Made by a program: the position numbers and the translations under genes. Positions 42,937 to 53,869 of a stretch of 64,000 nucleotides of DNA are shown here, in pieces. Positions within the stretch are counted from its first letter, which is position 1. Each line of letters opens with the position of its first letter. The DNA is from Spirulina subsalsa PCC 9445 (GTDB lineage Bacteria > Cyanobacteriota > Cyanobacteriia > Cyanobacteriales > Spirulinaceae). The notes under the pieces were generated by a model. That model saw only the letters and a program-made list of their open reading frames with translations, was not told the origin of the DNA and ran no database searches. Where the stretch lies: the NCBI RefSeq assembly GCF_000314005.1, contig NZ_JH980292.1, forward strand, positions 3,694,121 through 3,758,120. The letters are read 5' to 3'.

Positions 42937-43719
42937 ATGGATGCTTCTTTTATTGCTTTGGATTGGCTCGATATTGCCTTAGCTTTGGGACTGATGGGTT
43001 TAGTGGTGGTGTTGTCTCTTTGGCAAGGGTTAACACTGGCTGGGCAATGGGTAATGGCAACGGGGCGGACTATTTTGCAATTGTTGGTAGCGGGGTATTG
43101 GTTGACCTTGATTTTTGCCATAAACCAACCTTGGGCGGTTTTGTTGGCAATTGGGGTCATGGTGACAATTGCCGCGATTGTAGCCCGCAATCGTATTAGC
43201 AAGAAGATTAAAAACCTGTTGCCCTTGTTGTGGGTATCCTTGGGGGCGAGTAATGCTATCACTTTAGCCTATGTGATTGTGGTGATTATTCAACCCCCAA
43301 CGTGGTACAGTCCCCAGTATTTAATTCCCTTAACGGGGATGGTGTTGGGCAATGGCATGAATGCGGCAACTTTGGCGGGGGAACGTTTGGTGAGTCGCTT
43401 AAAAGAGAGTCCGGGGGAGATTGAAACCTATCTCAGTTTGGGGGCAACTCCTCAACAGGCGATCGCATCTTATCGGAAAGCGGCCATGCAGGCGGGACTG
43501 ATTCCTATTATCAATCAAATGATGGTTGTGGGTTTGGTCAGTTTGCCGGGGATGCTCACAGGTCAAGTTTTGAGCGGGATTGACCCCCTCACGGCGGCAC
43601 TCTATCAGATTTTGATTATGATTATGATTGCCTTTGGGAACTTAGTTGCGGTGATTCTGGTGACTCAAGGCATTGCTCGGAGTTTTTTTAATAGTGCCGC
43701 TCAATTTGTTAATCATTAG
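42937..43719 (+). CDS. fetB: FetB-type ABC transporter permease
   Basis: 260 residues, seven hydrophobic segments. The motifs LIPLTGMVLGNGMNAATLAGE, EIETYLSLGATPQQAI and LPGMLTGQVLSGIDP are typical of the UPF0014/FetB family, linked to iron export or metal homeostasis. The FetA ATPase is not adjacent. It is divergent from the aminotransferase gene, with 86 bp between them. Confidence 0.85.
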   Translation: MDASFIALDWLDIALALGLMGLVVVLSLWQGLTLAGQWVMATGRTILQLLVAGYWLTLIFAINQPWAVLLAIGVMVTIAAIVARNRISKKIKNLLPLLWVSLGASNAITLAYVIVVIIQPPTWYSPQYLIPLTGMVLGNGMNAATLAGERLVSRLKESPGEIETYLSLGATPQQAIASYRKAAMQAGLIPIINQMMVVGLVSLPGMLTGQVLSGIDPLTAALYQILIMIMIAFGNLVAVILVTQGIARSFFNSAAQFVNH

Positions 43720-43810
43720 ACTGGATTAATCCGTAATGCCACAGGTGATTATTCCTCAGTTTTTGGTACGATAGTCAATGGCTGATTACAGAAAAGATTA
43801 AGATTATTCG

Positions 43811-44563
43811 ATGCTCTCGACCCTAATTGCTGACTTTAAAATCATCTTCGAGCGAGATCCGGCGGCTCGCAACGGGTTAGAAGTTCTCTTTTGCTATCCC
43901 GGTTTGCAGGCGCTGCTCTTGCATCGCGTCGCCCATTGGTTATGGAATCTTGGCCTCCCGTTTATTCCCCGTCTTCTGTCTCATATCAGTCGCTTTTTTA
44001 CAGGGATTGAAATTCATCCGGGTGCCACCATTGGAGAGGGCGTGTTTATTGATCATGGCATGGGTGTTGTGATCGGTGAAACAGCGATTGTGGGGGATTA
44101 CTGTTTGATTTATCAAGGTGTGACTCTGGGGGGGACAGGGAAGGAAAGCGGCAAACGCCACCCTACCCTCGGGGAAAATGTGGTAGTCGGTGCCGGAGCA
44201 AAGGTTTTAGGGAATTTGTTGATTGGGAATAATGTCCGCATTGGTGCGGGTTCCGTTGTGCTGCGGGATGTTCCCTCGGATTGTACGGTGGTGGGTGTAC
44301 CGGGACGGGTGTTATATCGTTCTGGTGTGCGGGTTGACCCTTTAGAACATGGTCGTTTGCCGGATTCTGAAGCGACGGTGATTCGCGCTTTAGTAGACCG
44401 GATTGAGGGGTTAGAACAACAGATCCAAGCTCTCCAAGAACAACAAAATCAAGATCGGGTTTTGGTGGGGGTTGCTACCCAAGGCATTCAAGGGTTGGAA
44501 CGTTCCTATTGTCGGGTGGGCGATCGCGAGTTACAAGAATTTTTTGACGGCGCCGGGATCTAA
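43811..44563 (+). CDS. cysE: Serine O-acetyltransferase CysE
   Basis: 250 residues. Left-handed beta-helix with [36 protein letters not shown] and [13 protein letters not shown]. It makes O-acetylserine for cysteine synthesis. The N-terminal helical region is shorter than in E. coli CysE and the C-terminus has an added Gln-rich coiled coil (about 195-225), as in many cyanobacterial proteins. Confidence 0.95.
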   Translation: MLSTLIADFKIIFERDPAARNGLEVLFCYPGLQALLLHRVAHWLWNLGLPFIPRLLSHISRFFTGIEIHPGATIGEGVFIDHGMGVVIGETAIVGDYCLIYQGVTLGGTGKESGKRHPTLGENVVVGAGAKVLGNLLIGNNVRIGAGSVVLRDVPSDCTVVGVPGRVLYRSGVRVDPLEHGRLPDSEATVIRALVDRIEGLEQQIQALQEQQNQDRVLVGVATQGIQGLERSYCRVGDRELQEFFDGAGI

Positions 44564-44673
44564 TCCAGTGATTCCTGAACCTCCTCCACTTGATCACGGT
44601 GGGGGAGGTTCTCGTTTCAATGGGGGTCAAAAATCAGCCCGGGACGAGGGCCGTACAGGGGAAGCTAAATCAC

Positions 44674-44741
44674 GGGAGTCGGGAATAGGGAATAATTATC
44701 AATTCTCCCCTGCTCCCCTCCCCCGTTCCCCGTTCCCTCAA
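44674..44741 (+). repeat. Heptad repeats between cysE and mraY
   Basis: GGGAGTCGGGAATAGGGAAT followed by CTCCCCTGCTCCCC and CCGTTCCCCGTTCCC. The rest of the 235-bp convergent gap shows no gene; GAACCTCCTCC/GGGGGAGGTTC at 44578-44613 is a possible bidirectional terminator hairpin. Confidence 0.75.
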
Positions 44742-44798
44742 ACTAGAGACGTTCTAGTTCACCAGTAGAGGAACGGCTAGATCTGTCTTGAGCATGGA

Positions 44799-45896
44799 TT
44801 AACGCAGGATAAGCGTCAGTAAGACGAGACAACAACTCAGGACATAGAAGGCTCCGACAATTTGGGTTTCCTGCCAGCCTGTGATTTCTAAATGGTGGTG
44901 AAGGGGAGCCATTTTAAAGAGGCGCTTCCCTACACCATCGGGGCCTTTGGTGGCTTTGTAATACCCCACTTGAGCTAAGACGGAGAGGGATTCGACGAAA
45001 AATAAGCCACTGAGGAGGAATAAGCCCCAAAGATGCTGGGAAAGGAGTCCAACGGCGGCTAAGGCACCCCCTAGGGCTAGGGATCCGGTGTCGCCCATGA
45101 AGACTTTAGCGGGGTTGCGGTTGTGGAACACAAACCCCAGACAACCCCCACTCAGGGAGGCGCAGAAGATGGCTAAATCGGGGGAATTGGGGGCAATAAG
45201 GGCGGCGAGTCCGAGGAGGGCGATCGCACCTGTTCCCCCAGCGAGTCCGTCTACTCCGTCTGTAATATTGGTGGCGTTACTTTCGGCGGCAAAGACGAAC
45301 ACGGCTAAAAACCAGAAGAAAATGCCAAAGGGAATGGCTACCCCAAAGGGTAAGGCAACGGTGGTTATACTGTTGGGTTGGGTGAAGGTCATCCAGAGAC
45401 AAAAGACGATGGCTCCGGCAAATTGAAAGAGCAGTTTTGCCCGGGGTGAGATGCCTTTATTGGACTTGAGGCGGAGAATTTGCCAGTCGTCTAACCAGCC
45501 TACTAAGCCGTAAAATAGGGTAATCAGGGAAACGGCGAGGACATTGGCACTAAACCCGGAGAAAATGAGGGCGATCGCAACGGCCACAGGAACAAAGAAA
45601 ATACCGCCCATCGTCGGGGTTCCCACCTTTTTCAAATGGCTTTGGGGGCCATCTTCTTGGAACACTTGGGCGGCTTTTAGTTTTCTCAGGAGGGGGATCA
45701 CCCAAAATCCTAGACTGGCGCTGGCGATCGCACTGAGGGCAAAAGGCAGGGTTAATCCGATGGTTTGATGGGTTAACAGTCCTAAAACGCCATCACAGAG
45801 CAGAACAAACCCCGTTAAGACGAGGGCTAATAACCCTAGTAACTGTTGCCCTGAAGGCTTGGTTAGAATCTTGCGCGATAATAATTTAGCTTCCAC
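44799..45896 (-). CDS. mraY: Phospho-N-acetylmuramoyl-pentapeptide transferase MraY
   Basis: 365 residues, ten membrane helices. Motifs: [56 protein letters not shown] and the HHH motif [12 protein letters not shown]. It forms lipid I at the cytoplasmic membrane in peptidoglycan synthesis. Length is typical for cyanobacteria. Confidence 0.97.
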   Translation of the reverse strand: MEAKLLSRKILTKPSGQQLLGLLALVLTGFVLLCDGVLGLLTHQTIGLTLPFALSAIASASLGFWVIPLLRKLKAAQVFQEDGPQSHLKKVGTPTMGGIFFVPVAVAIALIFSGFSANVLAVSLITLFYGLVGWLDDWQILRLKSNKGISPRAKLLFQFAGAIVFCLWMTFTQPNSITTVALPFGVAIPFGIFFWFLAVFVFAAESNATNITDGVDGLAGGTGAIALLGLAALIAPNSPDLAIFCASLSGGCLGFVFHNRNPAKVFMGDTGSLALGGALAAVGLLSQHLWGLFLLSGLFFVESLSVLAQVGYYKATKGPDGVGKRLFKMAPLHHHLEITGWQETQIVGAFYVLSCCLVLLTLILR

Positions 45897-45963
45897 AACT
45901 CACTCACCCACTTGATCTCTTAGCCTTTGTTATACCAGCCAACGGGCAAACTTCAGCAAAAAA

Positions 45964-46200
45964 TTACTCGTCGAGATCAATCAAATCATCATCATCGTCG
46001 TCGAAGTCCCGATCATCGACATCCATCAATTCTGCAATTTCCTCATCGCTGTCTTCTTCCTCAAAAACATCCTCTAGGGGTTCCCGAGGTAACAGACGAC
46101 CTTCTTTTTCCAACCAATCCAAGAGAGAACCATCGCGCTTGAGGGGGATCACAGAAGCGGGTTCGTAGCGGGGTTCTTGGCGTAATGCGGGGTTTTGCAT
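45964..46200 (-). CDS. DUF3134 small acidic protein
   Basis: 78 residues. The N-terminal half (NPALRQEPRYEPASVIPL, SLLDWLEKEGRLL) matches DUF3134 as I remember it, a cyanobacterial family with no established function. The C-terminal half is almost wholly Asp/Glu (EEEDSDEE, DDDDDDL). It is divergent from the fibrillin gene and upstream of mraY on the same strand, 67 bp away. Confidence 0.75.
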   Translation of the reverse strand: MQNPALRQEPRYEPASVIPLKRDGSLLDWLEKEGRLLPREPLEDVFEEEDSDEEIAELMDVDDRDFDDDDDDLIDLDE

Positions 46201-46275
46201 GGGCTTAAATTCCGTGCTGTGCCAGTTGTTGTTTACAATTTATCCTTTCCGAGTTTACCCCATCCGGGGAGTTAA

Positions 46276-46914
46276 ATGGTAAGTTCAAAGATGGACTGTT
46301 TCAAATCGGAATGTAGGGAGATGACCCAGAAAGCTAAACTTTTAAGCGCGATCGCCGGGAAAAATCGCGGTCTGCTGGCTCGGGAATTGGATAAAGTGGA
46401 AATTCTGGGGGCGATCGCAGAATTAGAAGACTTAAACCCCACCCCCAAACCCCTCGAAGCCACTTCCTTATTAGATGGCAACTGGCGACTCCTCTACACC
46501 ACCAGCAAGGAGCTTTTAGGATTGGATCGGTTTCCCTTGTTTCAGTTGGGGCAAATTCACCAATGTATCCGCACGGAAACTAAGCGCATTTACAACATAG
46601 CGGAGGTGGTTGGCGTACCTTTTTTAGAGGGGTTTATTTGTGTGTCCGCGCTGTTTGAACCCATTTCTGAACGACGGGTTAATGTGAAATTTGAACGCTT
46701 AGTCGTGGGATTACAACGTTTAGTGAGTTACAAATCTTCTCAGGATTTTATTAAGCAGTTGGAAGCTGGAAAACGCTTTTTCCCAACGGATCTTTCCATT
46801 GAAAATCGCGACCGTCAAGGCTGGTTAGATATTACTTATTTAGACGAAAACTTAAGGATTGGACGGGGCAATGAGGGCAGTATTTTTGTGTTGACCAGAG
46901 ATGATCAAGGCTAA
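46276..46914 (+). CDS. PAP/fibrillin family protein
   Basis: 212 residues from ATG at 46276 (GGGGAG four bases upstream); an alternative start at 46321 (MTQKAKLL) matches the conserved core and cannot be excluded. Fibrillin motifs are SLLDGNWRLLYTTSKELLGL, LGQIHQCIRTETKRIYNIAEV and the C-terminal WLDITYLDENLRIGRGNEGS. Homologues in plastids bind lipids or plastoglobules. The role in cyanobacteria is photoprotection-related at best. Confidence 0.88.
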   Translation: MVSSKMDCFKSECREMTQKAKLLSAIAGKNRGLLARELDKVEILGAIAELEDLNPTPKPLEATSLLDGNWRLLYTTSKELLGLDRFPLFQLGQIHQCIRTETKRIYNIAEVVGVPFLEGFICVSALFEPISERRVNVKFERLVVGLQRLVSYKSSQDFIKQLEAGKRFFPTDLSIENRDRQGWLDITYLDENLRIGRGNEGSIFVLTRDDQG

Positions 46915-46922
46915 ATGATGAA

Positions 46923-47918
46923 TTAAAACTCTACCCAACAGGCTACTTGATGCTCCTCCTCGACGGTTCGTAATGTAGGATTTTCTTGTTGGCATTGAGG
47001 AAGGGCAAACTGACAACGGGGCGCAAAAGGACAGCCCGGGGGATAATCAGTTAAATCTGGGGGTAAACCTTCAATCGTTGACAACGGCTGGGGATTTTCG
47101 GGATCTTTCGGGTCATCTAAGCGGGGAATACTGGCTAATAATCCCCTTGTGTAGGGATGTTGGGGGTTTTGATAGAGACGACGCAAGGGCGCAATTTCCA
47201 CAATTTGCCCTGCATACATGACCATAATCCGATCCGCTAATCCCGCCAAGAGCGATAAATCGTGGGTAATCCAAATCACCGCCATCTCTAGATCCTGCTT
47301 TAATTGCTTGACTAATTCGACAATCTGTGCTTGTATCGTCACATCAAGGGCGGTGGTGGGTTCGTCGGCGATGAGTAACTTGGGGTGACAAGCTAACCCC
47401 ATTGCAATCATCACCCGTTGTCGCATCCCCCCGGAGAACTGATGGGGGTAGTAGCGGATTCGTTCTCGCGCTCCGGCAATCCCCACTTGCGTTAAAAGTG
47501 CGATCGCCCTCTCCCGTGCTTCCTCCTCATTAACCCCCAAATGTCGCCGCATTCCCTCCGTCAGTTGTCGTTCCACCCGCAACACGGGATTGAGGGAAGT
47601 CATAGGATCTTGAAAAATCATTGAGATTTCATTCCCCCGCACCCCTCGCATTTGCCGATCCGTCAACTGCAAGAGATCCCGTCCTTCAAACCACACCTGG
47701 CCCCCCGTCACCTTCCCCGGAGGAGAGGGAATCAAGCGCAGCATGGACAACATTGAGATACTTTTACCCGATCCTGACTCCCCCACAATCCCCAGCGTCT
47801 CCCCTTTATTGACCGTGAATGAGATGTCATTCACCGCTTGAACGACACCCCCACGAGTATAAAAGCGCGTTTCTAAATTCGAGACTTGCAATAAGGGAGA
47901 CATTGAGTCATTACCCAT
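46923..47918 (-). CDS. Oligopeptide/dipeptide ABC transporter ATP-binding protein (OppD/DppD-like)
   Basis: 331 residues from ATG at 47918; a TTG at 47954 would overlap the CHAT gene. Walker A GESGSGKS, Q-loop FQDPMTSLNP, signature FSGGMRQRVMIAMGL and Walker B LLIADEPTTALD are intact. The C-terminal GLPPDLTDYPPGCPFAPRC is the oligopeptide-transporter extension. Its permease and OppF partner are not nearby. It follows the large CHAT gene by 19 bp on the same strand, so cotranscription is possible. Confidence 0.9.
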   Translation of the reverse strand: MGNDSMSPLLQVSNLETRFYTRGGVVQAVNDISFTVNKGETLGIVGESGSGKSISMLSMLRLIPSPPGKVTGGQVWFEGRDLLQLTDRQMRGVRGNEISMIFQDPMTSLNPVLRVERQLTEGMRRHLGVNEEEARERAIALLTQVGIAGARERIRYYPHQFSGGMRQRVMIAMGLACHPKLLIADEPTTALDVTIQAQIVELVKQLKQDLEMAVIWITHDLSLLAGLADRIMVMYAGQIVEIAPLRRLYQNPQHPYTRGLLASIPRLDDPKDPENPQPLSTIEGLPPDLTDYPPGCPFAPRCQFALPQCQQENPTLRTVEEEHQVACWVEF

Positions 47919-47937
47919 GATGTAAATGCCCCACAGT

Positions 47938-50900
47938 TTACCAAGGATTGCCAATCAGGGTAAAGCCACTCCAGTAGTAGGGATGATCAAAAATGCGATC
48001 GCCGACATTCTCCAATCCCGGAGGCAACGGAAAGCGCTCCTCCCCAATCACCAAGTTTCCCCCCTCCGTGCGCACTCTCCCCCGCATCATCGCGATTTGT
48101 GCCTGTCGTAGCGCATCCGCCTTAATCGGAGCATGATGTAACTGTTCATACAACATCGTCATCAATCCCAATGTTCCCAAATCACTCACATACCACAAAC
48201 TGCCAATTGCTGATTTAACCCCAGAAGCTACCGTAATCCCCGCAAAACCCAACTCTACCGATTTATCCCCCAAACCCGTCCGACAAGCACTTAAAATTAA
48301 CAACTCCACCGGAGGTTCATATAACGTTAACTCTCGCCAACGATCCAAAGTTAAAGCCTCATCCCAAAACTGAATAAACGACTCCTTTAAACTGCCGGGA
48401 TTGAACTCCGCATGAGTGGCTAAATGAATTAAAGGATACATTCCCCGAGAACGATTGGCTTGTAAATTTTCCAGGGTAAATGCTTCATTTAATAGCGTAG
48501 TTCCTCGCCAAATCTCCTCACTAATTAACGACAGTTCCACCGACACACCCGGTAAACTAGGCAACCGTTCAAAACGATCCGCCCCCATCGCTAACACATC
48601 AAAACTGCGCAAATCCTGATAGTCCGTATTCGTCAGCGCTAGGCTAGGCATTTGACCCAAACTATAGCGCTCAATTAAAAACCTCTCCCCATCATGGAGT
48701 ACCGCCAAAGGAAACGTTCTTAGACCACTGTCCATAATAAAGGAAAGATTCGCAATCCCCAAACGTTGTAAATCCTTGGCTAGGGGTGCAATTAACCAAG
48801 CATGGAGTTGTTGCGCTGAATTCAGATAGCGATCGCGGCGACTCACCGTTTTAACCGTCCGATTCAGCGCTTCCACCTGCTCCATCACCCGTCCTCGCGT
48901 GGCTTCCGGCACAGAATAACGCAAAACATCCCCCGTCTGAGTCACTAACACCAACTCTAACGAATCCATCGGACTTTCCGCTTCCGAAACACTAATAAAC
49001 TGCTCCCGATTCGTATTAAATCCAGTTTCCGTAAACTGCCATAAAATACTGCCCTCTGACAATGCTGCATCGCTACTTTGAACCGTAACAGGTCGAAAGA
49101 ACGCATAAATTAAAGCCGGACGAATTCCCGTAATTTCTTCAATTTCTTTTAGCTTAGATTGGGCTTGATCTAACGTGACCATTTCAGACTCATCATCCGG
49201 CACATTAAAGTGAGTTTTAAACTCCGATGCCACCCCTTCATCTAAACTTTGAACCCTATCTATGCCCTCAATTCTCTTCTCCTCATGGCCGAATGATCCA
49301 ACATCACTCCACTGTTCCCGCCAAGGACGCAAAGATAGAACAAACTCTCGCACTATCGGATCATTCTGATTTAATTGATTCCCTTCAAAAGTAGGAGGCT
49401 CTGCCGTAAATAGAACAATCTGATCGGGAATCGGTGCAGAATTAGGGGGCGGTGTCGGTAACAAAAACCTCAGCGTTAATGTCACCTCATTTCCTTGAGG
49501 TAACAGGTCAAAATTGCCATCTAATTGGGGAATTTGCCAAATCCCCGTCAGGGGGTCATAGCTGCCGTAAGAAGGAGTAAAATCCAATAAACTGGCAAAA
49601 TTTTGTAAGGCAATAGTTTGAATAATATTCCCAATGGCATCCGGCCCCAAATTCCTTAAAATAATCGTTGTTGAAACAATATTTCCAGTCACTTGGGGGG
49701 GAGTAGTGGTTAAACTTAACGCCGCATTTACTTCAAACGATCCTAAATCAGGAATTCCCCTCTGTTGTCCCCGTTGATCCGTTGTAACTCCCCCAACGTT
49801 AACCCCAGCATTAATGGCAGGACTTCCGGGTAAAAGTGCATGAGTTTGAGTCGCCCCCCCATAGTTTCCCAAAGGGGCTAATTTGGGATCTTGATTTAAG
49901 ATATTGGTATTCGATAAAGTAACCCCGGTTAACCCGTTTGTATTGCCAATTAAATTATACTCAAAAACTAGATTTGCGCCAAAATTACCCCCAAAATCAG
50001 GATGAATTGAGCCAGTACCTGAATTGCCCGGACTATCAAAATTCCCCGCAATAATACTATTGCGAATTGTTAAAGCTCTTGTGCTATCATTATTATAAAT
50101 ACCCCCACCATCTCCCGTTCCGCTATTACTAGCATCCGCCAAATTATTTGTAATAGTAGAGAAATTAATGCTCATATCTCCCAAACTTAAAATACCTCCG
50201 CCAAAGAAATTCGCGGAGTTGCCAGAAATGGTACTATTCGTAATCGTTAAATTATTTGCACTATGAACACCACCACCACGAACAGCCGCAGAATTGCCCG
50301 AGATTGTACTATTATTAATAGTAATGTTGCTCGTTGGCGTTATTCCAGAAATCCCACCCCCCATCAAAGCAGCAGTATTATTAGAAATAGTAGTATTATT
50401 AACAGCAATATTAACAGCACTGACCCCACCTCCTCCATTAGAAAGACTTCTATTTTGTGATATAGTGCTACCATTAATCGTCGCCGTAGTTGCCGCAATT
50501 CCCCCGCCATCAAAATCAGCTACATTATTAGAAAATGTGCTGTTATTAACAGTAACAGTTCCCCCAATATGCACACCCCCACCACTGCTATTGGTTGACG
50601 TATTATTAGAAATGGTGCTATTCGTAATCGTTAAAGTGCCGCCCATGTTAATCCCCCCCCCAGCATTGCCTAGGGCGGTATTATTGGCAATGGTGCTATT
50701 GGTGATAATCGCATTTCCTATGCTGCTAATTCCACCCCCCCCATAATTTAATCCACTAACATTGTTTGTAATGACACTATTATTAATAGTCAGTGTACCG
50801 GGACTTTGATCTAAAATTCCCCCCCCCGGGCCAGTCATACCGTTGCCATTACGAATCGTCAAATTCTCTAACGTAACATTAGGACTCCCTCCAGTTCCCT

Positions 50901-52605
50901 GAATTCTTAAAACCCTAGTGTTATTTTGACCATCTAAAATAATTTGATTTGCCCCCCCATTAATGGTTAAAGCTCCACCATTAGAGGCAATCGTTAACTC
51001 GGAATTTAATAAAATTGTAAAACTCTGAGCAAAGCGAATTTCATCGGCTACGGTGGTTCCATTCGCCGTAATAATTTGCTCCCTTAATGACCCTAGACCA
51101 CTATCATTATTATTAGTTACCGTGTAAAGTAAAAACGTATTTTGATAATTCTCTAAAACCCGAGCATCTATGCCGAGGGTTGAATTAATTTCTCCTAGCT
51201 GTTTTTCTAACACCCAATCCCCCCCTAATTCAGCCCGACCCGTCAGGGTAGTAGAACCCGCTATATTTGCCCCCGTTGCGTTGGCAATATTGGCTAATAA
51301 GATATCCCCCTGAGTGCCTAATGCGGTGTAACAACTCCATAATAAAATATCCGCACCAATGGCTAAAGATTGACCCCATTGCTGCATCTGTTCTTGATAT
51401 TGTCCGATATTTTCAGCACTTATAAAGTCTTTGCCTAACCAAAAATTACCCTCGTTTCCTTCCGAAATAATTTGTAAGGAATTAATCCCTGTAATCCCGG
51501 TTAAACTATCGGTAATCTTGCGGATACCTGATTCTCTGGGAGTAACCACAATATGGGTCGTTCCAGAAATGCCACCATAGAGAAACTGCTCATAATCTTT
51601 GACTGTGGCATCAATAAATGTAAAAATTTTGAGGTCTTGAGGGGTTCGAGGAAAAATTGTCACAGTGGGGGCACTTTCTGTGCCATCTCCGGTTAATATC
51701 CAAGGGCTGGAAGCGGGGAGAGGATAGACTTTTTCTTGTGCAAATAAGTTAACCGTTTCCCCTTGAATTTTTCCCCCAATGGTAATTTCTCCGGGGTAGG
51801 TTGGGGGGAGATTGCCTGTTATTTCGGTAACAGCAGGAGTAGTCAATAGGGTGGGTAAGTCGAGGGATGAGAACGGGATAATATGACCTTGGCTATCTCG
51901 CGGGGGAGCAATTTCTAAGCGTAATAAATGACCGGGTTGGGAGATTTGGATTAAATGGCTACCGGGGACGGCGGCAAGGGTAACAGTTCCGGCTTGAATG
52001 CTCCCTGTATTGACAATATTTCCCGCCAAAAAGGTTAAATTTTGTCCGGCCGTGAGGGCTAAATTTCCGGCGTTGAAAATGGGGGCAGATTGAGTTAAAT
52101 CAAAGGCAAATTGTGAGGGTGTTCCGATCAGGTTTTGATAGTCGTTTTCTCCCCATACATTAAACCAGTTATTATTGAAGCCGATGCCTGTGGCTGTGGT
52201 AGCGAAAAAGTCTCCAGGAATGTTGAGTTGTGCATTTTGCCCAAAGATAATCCCGGCAGGATTCATGAGGTAAAGGTTAGATGAACCTCCGATGACTTGA
52301 ATTAAACCGTTGATGAGGGAGGGATTGCCTCCGGTGACTCGTCCGAGGATGTTCTGGATTTCAGGGGTGGTGAAAAAGTTGGCGGTTTGTCCGGTTTGCA
52401 GGCTAAATTCTTGGAAACTGTGGAAGAGGTTGCCACCGTCTCCCGAGAGGGTGCCTCCGGTGATGTTGAGGTGTTGTCCGTCGGAGGTGATGTGGGTGTT
52501 GGCTTCGGGAAGAATTTGACTGTGGACGGGGATGAATGGGTCGGTAAGCAGGGCAAGGGTGGAGAGGAGACAGACTGTAGGGGTCAGGTGGCGAGTGAGT
52601 GGCAT
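47938..52605 (-). CDS. Secreted TPS-domain / DUF4347 / beta-helix / CHAT-protease protein
   Basis: 1555 residues. A signal peptide ([21 protein letters not shown]) precedes a two-partner-secretion (haemagglutinin) domain, about 30-250 ([36 protein letters not shown]). About 310-490 is DUF4347-like ([29 protein letters not shown]). About 495-970 is a right-handed beta helix with repeated NNSTISNN blocks and a [17 protein letters not shown] end. A linker with a DUF11-like region precedes a C-terminal CHAT domain with H1398 (HLATHAEF) and C1441 ([11 protein letters not shown]). CHAT domains are caspase-like proteases. TPS proteins are exported through an outer-membrane TpsB partner; none is visible here. 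Confidence 0.87.
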   Translation of the reverse strand: MPLTRHLTPTVCLLSTLALLTDPFIPVHSQILPEANTHITSDGQHLNITGGTLSGDGGNLFHSFQEFSLQTGQTANFFTTPEIQNILGRVTGGNPSLINGLIQVIGGSSNLYLMNPAGIIFGQNAQLNIPGDFFATTATGIGFNNNWFNVWGENDYQNLIGTPSQFAFDLTQSAPIFNAGNLALTAGQNLTFLAGNIVNTGSIQAGTVTLAAVPGSHLIQISQPGHLLRLEIAPPRDSQGHIIPFSSLDLPTLLTTPAVTEITGNLPPTYPGEITIGGKIQGETVNLFAQEKVYPLPASSPWILTGDGTESAPTVTIFPRTPQDLKIFTFIDATVKDYEQFLYGGISGTTHIVVTPRESGIRKITDSLTGITGINSLQIISEGNEGNFWLGKDFISAENIGQYQEQMQQWGQSLAIGADILLWSCYTALGTQGDILLANIANATGANIAGSTTLTGRAELGGDWVLEKQLGEINSTLGIDARVLENYQNTFLLYTVTNNNDSGLGSLREQIITANGTTVADEIRFAQSFTILLNSELTIASNGGALTINGGANQIILDGQNNTRVLRIQGTGGSPNVTLENLTIRNGNGMTGPGGGILDQSPGTLTINNSVITNNVSGLNYGGGGISSIGNAIITNSTIANNTALGNAGGGINMGGTLTITNSTISNNTSTNSSGGGVHIGGTVTVNNSTFSNNVADFDGGGIAATTATINGSTISQNRSLSNGGGGVSAVNIAVNNTTISNNTAALMGGGISGITPTSNITINNSTISGNSAAVRGGGVHSANNLTITNSTISGNSANFFGGGILSLGDMSINFSTITNNLADASNSGTGDGGGIYNNDSTRALTIRNSIIAGNFDSPGNSGTGSIHPDFGGNFGANLVFEYNLIGNTNGLTGVTLSNTNILNQDPKLAPLGNYGGATQTHALLPGSPAINAGVNVGGVTTDQRGQQRGIPDLGSFEVNAALSLTTTPPQVTGNIVSTTIILRNLGPDAIGNIIQTIALQNFASLLDFTPSYGSYDPLTGIWQIPQLDGNFDLLPQGNEVTLTLRFLLPTPPPNSAPIPDQIVLFTAEPPTFEGNQLNQNDPIVREFVLSLRPWREQWSDVGSFGHEEKRIEGIDRVQSLDEGVASEFKTHFNVPDDESEMVTLDQAQSKLKEIEEITGIRPALIYAFFRPVTVQSSDAALSEGSILWQFTETGFNTNREQFISVSEAESPMDSLELVLVTQTGDVLRYSVPEATRGRVMEQVEALNRTVKTVSRRDRYLNSAQQLHAWLIAPLAKDLQRLGIANLSFIMDSGLRTFPLAVLHDGERFLIERYSLGQMPSLALTNTDYQDLRSFDVLAMGADRFERLPSLPGVSVELSLISEEIWRGTTLLNEAFTLENLQANRSRGMYPLIHLATHAEFNPGSLKESFIQFWDEALTLDRWRELTLYEPPVELLILSACRTGLGDKSVELGFAGITVASGVKSAIGSLWYVSDLGTLGLMTMLYEQLHHAPIKADALRQAQIAMMRGRVRTEGGNLVIGEERFPLPPGLENVGDRIFDHPYYWSGFTLIGNPW

Positions 52606-52960
52606 AGGTTTCTGGGCTAGGGCAAAGGATGGCTGTGCAAAACAGAGCAGATGTTCTGCTCTAAATGGCTATAGTGGAGGGTGAAATGTTGTGAGGACTG
52701 GTTGAAATGCCCAGTCGGATGCACCATCCCGTTGATGACTGATACTGTCCCACAGCATCGGGATTGCTTGATGATAACAAGTTTTTTGGGATTTTTTTGT
52801 GGACCAGGTGTGGAGTAGCCAGAGAACCAGCCATTTAGCGGAACATAAGGGTTAATTTCAAGAATAGGGGGGCTGCTTCTCTGTACAAAACCTGTACATA
52901 ATAGCTCTTGTAGACAATACAGAGTTTGTACAGGACGCTCTCAAACCTTTATTACTAAGA
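52606..52960. promoter_or_regulatory. Upstream region of the CHAT gene
   Basis: 355 bp with no gene. A hairpin AGAGCAGATGTTCTGCTCT lies at 52645-52663. An inverted repeat, CTGTACAAAA (52881-52890) and GTTTGTACAG (52924-52933), with a further CTGTACA at 52892, is an operator candidate, about 275 bp before the gene's start. Confidence 0.4.
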
Positions 52961-53129
52961 TAGGGCTTGCTGAATAACTCTACTCTGGGTGGAAAACAGG
53001 GAACGGGAAGGGGAATCGGAAAAAGGCAAGCCTTTTTGATGATTTATCCCTAAAACCTTACAGTTTCTCGCTCTTAAAACGGCTAAAAGTTCTAGTAACA
53101 CTGCTTAGAGGGATATTTAGCAGACCCTA
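52961..53129 (+). mobile_element. MITE family 2, copy 4
   Basis: 169 bp from TAGGGCTTGCTGAATAACTC to GATATTTAGCAGACCCTA, with the AAAAAGGCAAGCCTTTTTG hairpin. It ends 5 bp before the tRNA-Val gene's 3' end. Confidence 0.8.
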
Positions 53130-53134
53130 AGATA

Positions 53135-53208
53135 TGGACGCAACTGGGTTCGAACCAGTGACCCCTACGATGTCAACGTAGTACTCTAACCAACTGAGCT
53201 ATGCGTCC
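53135..53208 (-). tRNA. tRNA-Val(GAC)
   Basis: 74 nt on the complement: acceptor GGACGCA/TGCGTCC, D arm AGCTCAGTTGGTTAGAGTA, anticodon stem CTACG/CGTAG with loop TTGACAT (anticodon GAC), T loop GGTTCGAACC and discriminator A. CCA is not encoded. Mobile elements lie on both sides. Confidence 0.95.
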
Positions 53209-53314
53209 TTGCGACTTATTAATATAGCACACCCCCCCAGCTTTGACAAGCAAAATGGACAGCTAAATCATCAACACAATGGTTAGAAACCCTGTCCTTC
53301 TAGCACGGCTTTAC

Positions 53315-53800
53315 CTAAAATGTCGGATTGTTCGTGAAACGTTGCGCAGCAAAGGCTCTCGGTTTTACCGATGAGATGAAAAGCCGACCAATGTTTGACC
53401 ATAAAACTAAAAACCCATAGTATCGAATTGGTTTGAATTCCCAGAGTGTTGCAGTAAGCCTGAAATAGGGGTGGAGCTTGAACTCGAAAGTGTCGCACAA
53501 GGATACAAATAGTGGGTAGCGAAAACCACGAAAAACATAGCTAGGGAAACTAACGTAAGCCCAAATCCAGAAAACTCAAGAATTAGATTGTTTTTAGTAA
53601 TGTGGGGCGCACATTAACTCTAGGTAATTATCCTAGTACGCTCAGGGAGATAAAGCCCTCTGGGATTGTCTAAACTAGGCTTGCTAATTGGTTGGGCCGA
53701 ACGGTTAGACGGTTTAGGTAATGCTCGCAAGAGATAGGTAATTGTAAGGCGTGTCGATGAACTGAGAATCCCTCGCTTTTAGCGATGGGAGCGTCAATTT
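53315..53800 (+). mobile_element. Non-autonomous derivative of a TnpB element, copy B
   Basis: 486 bp, preceded by TTAC at 53311-53314, same length and almost the same sequence as copy A (20585-21070). Left end CTAAAATGTCGG, right end hairpin CCCTCGCTTTTAGCGATGGG then AGCGTCAATTT. It lies about 105 bp from tRNA-Val and has no tnpA or tnpB. Confidence 0.8.
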
Positions 53801-53869
53801 GCCTGATCTTCTTCTGCCCACCCTTCCCGAAAATTTTGGGCTTAAAGCCCCGTCCTTCTAGGACGACTT

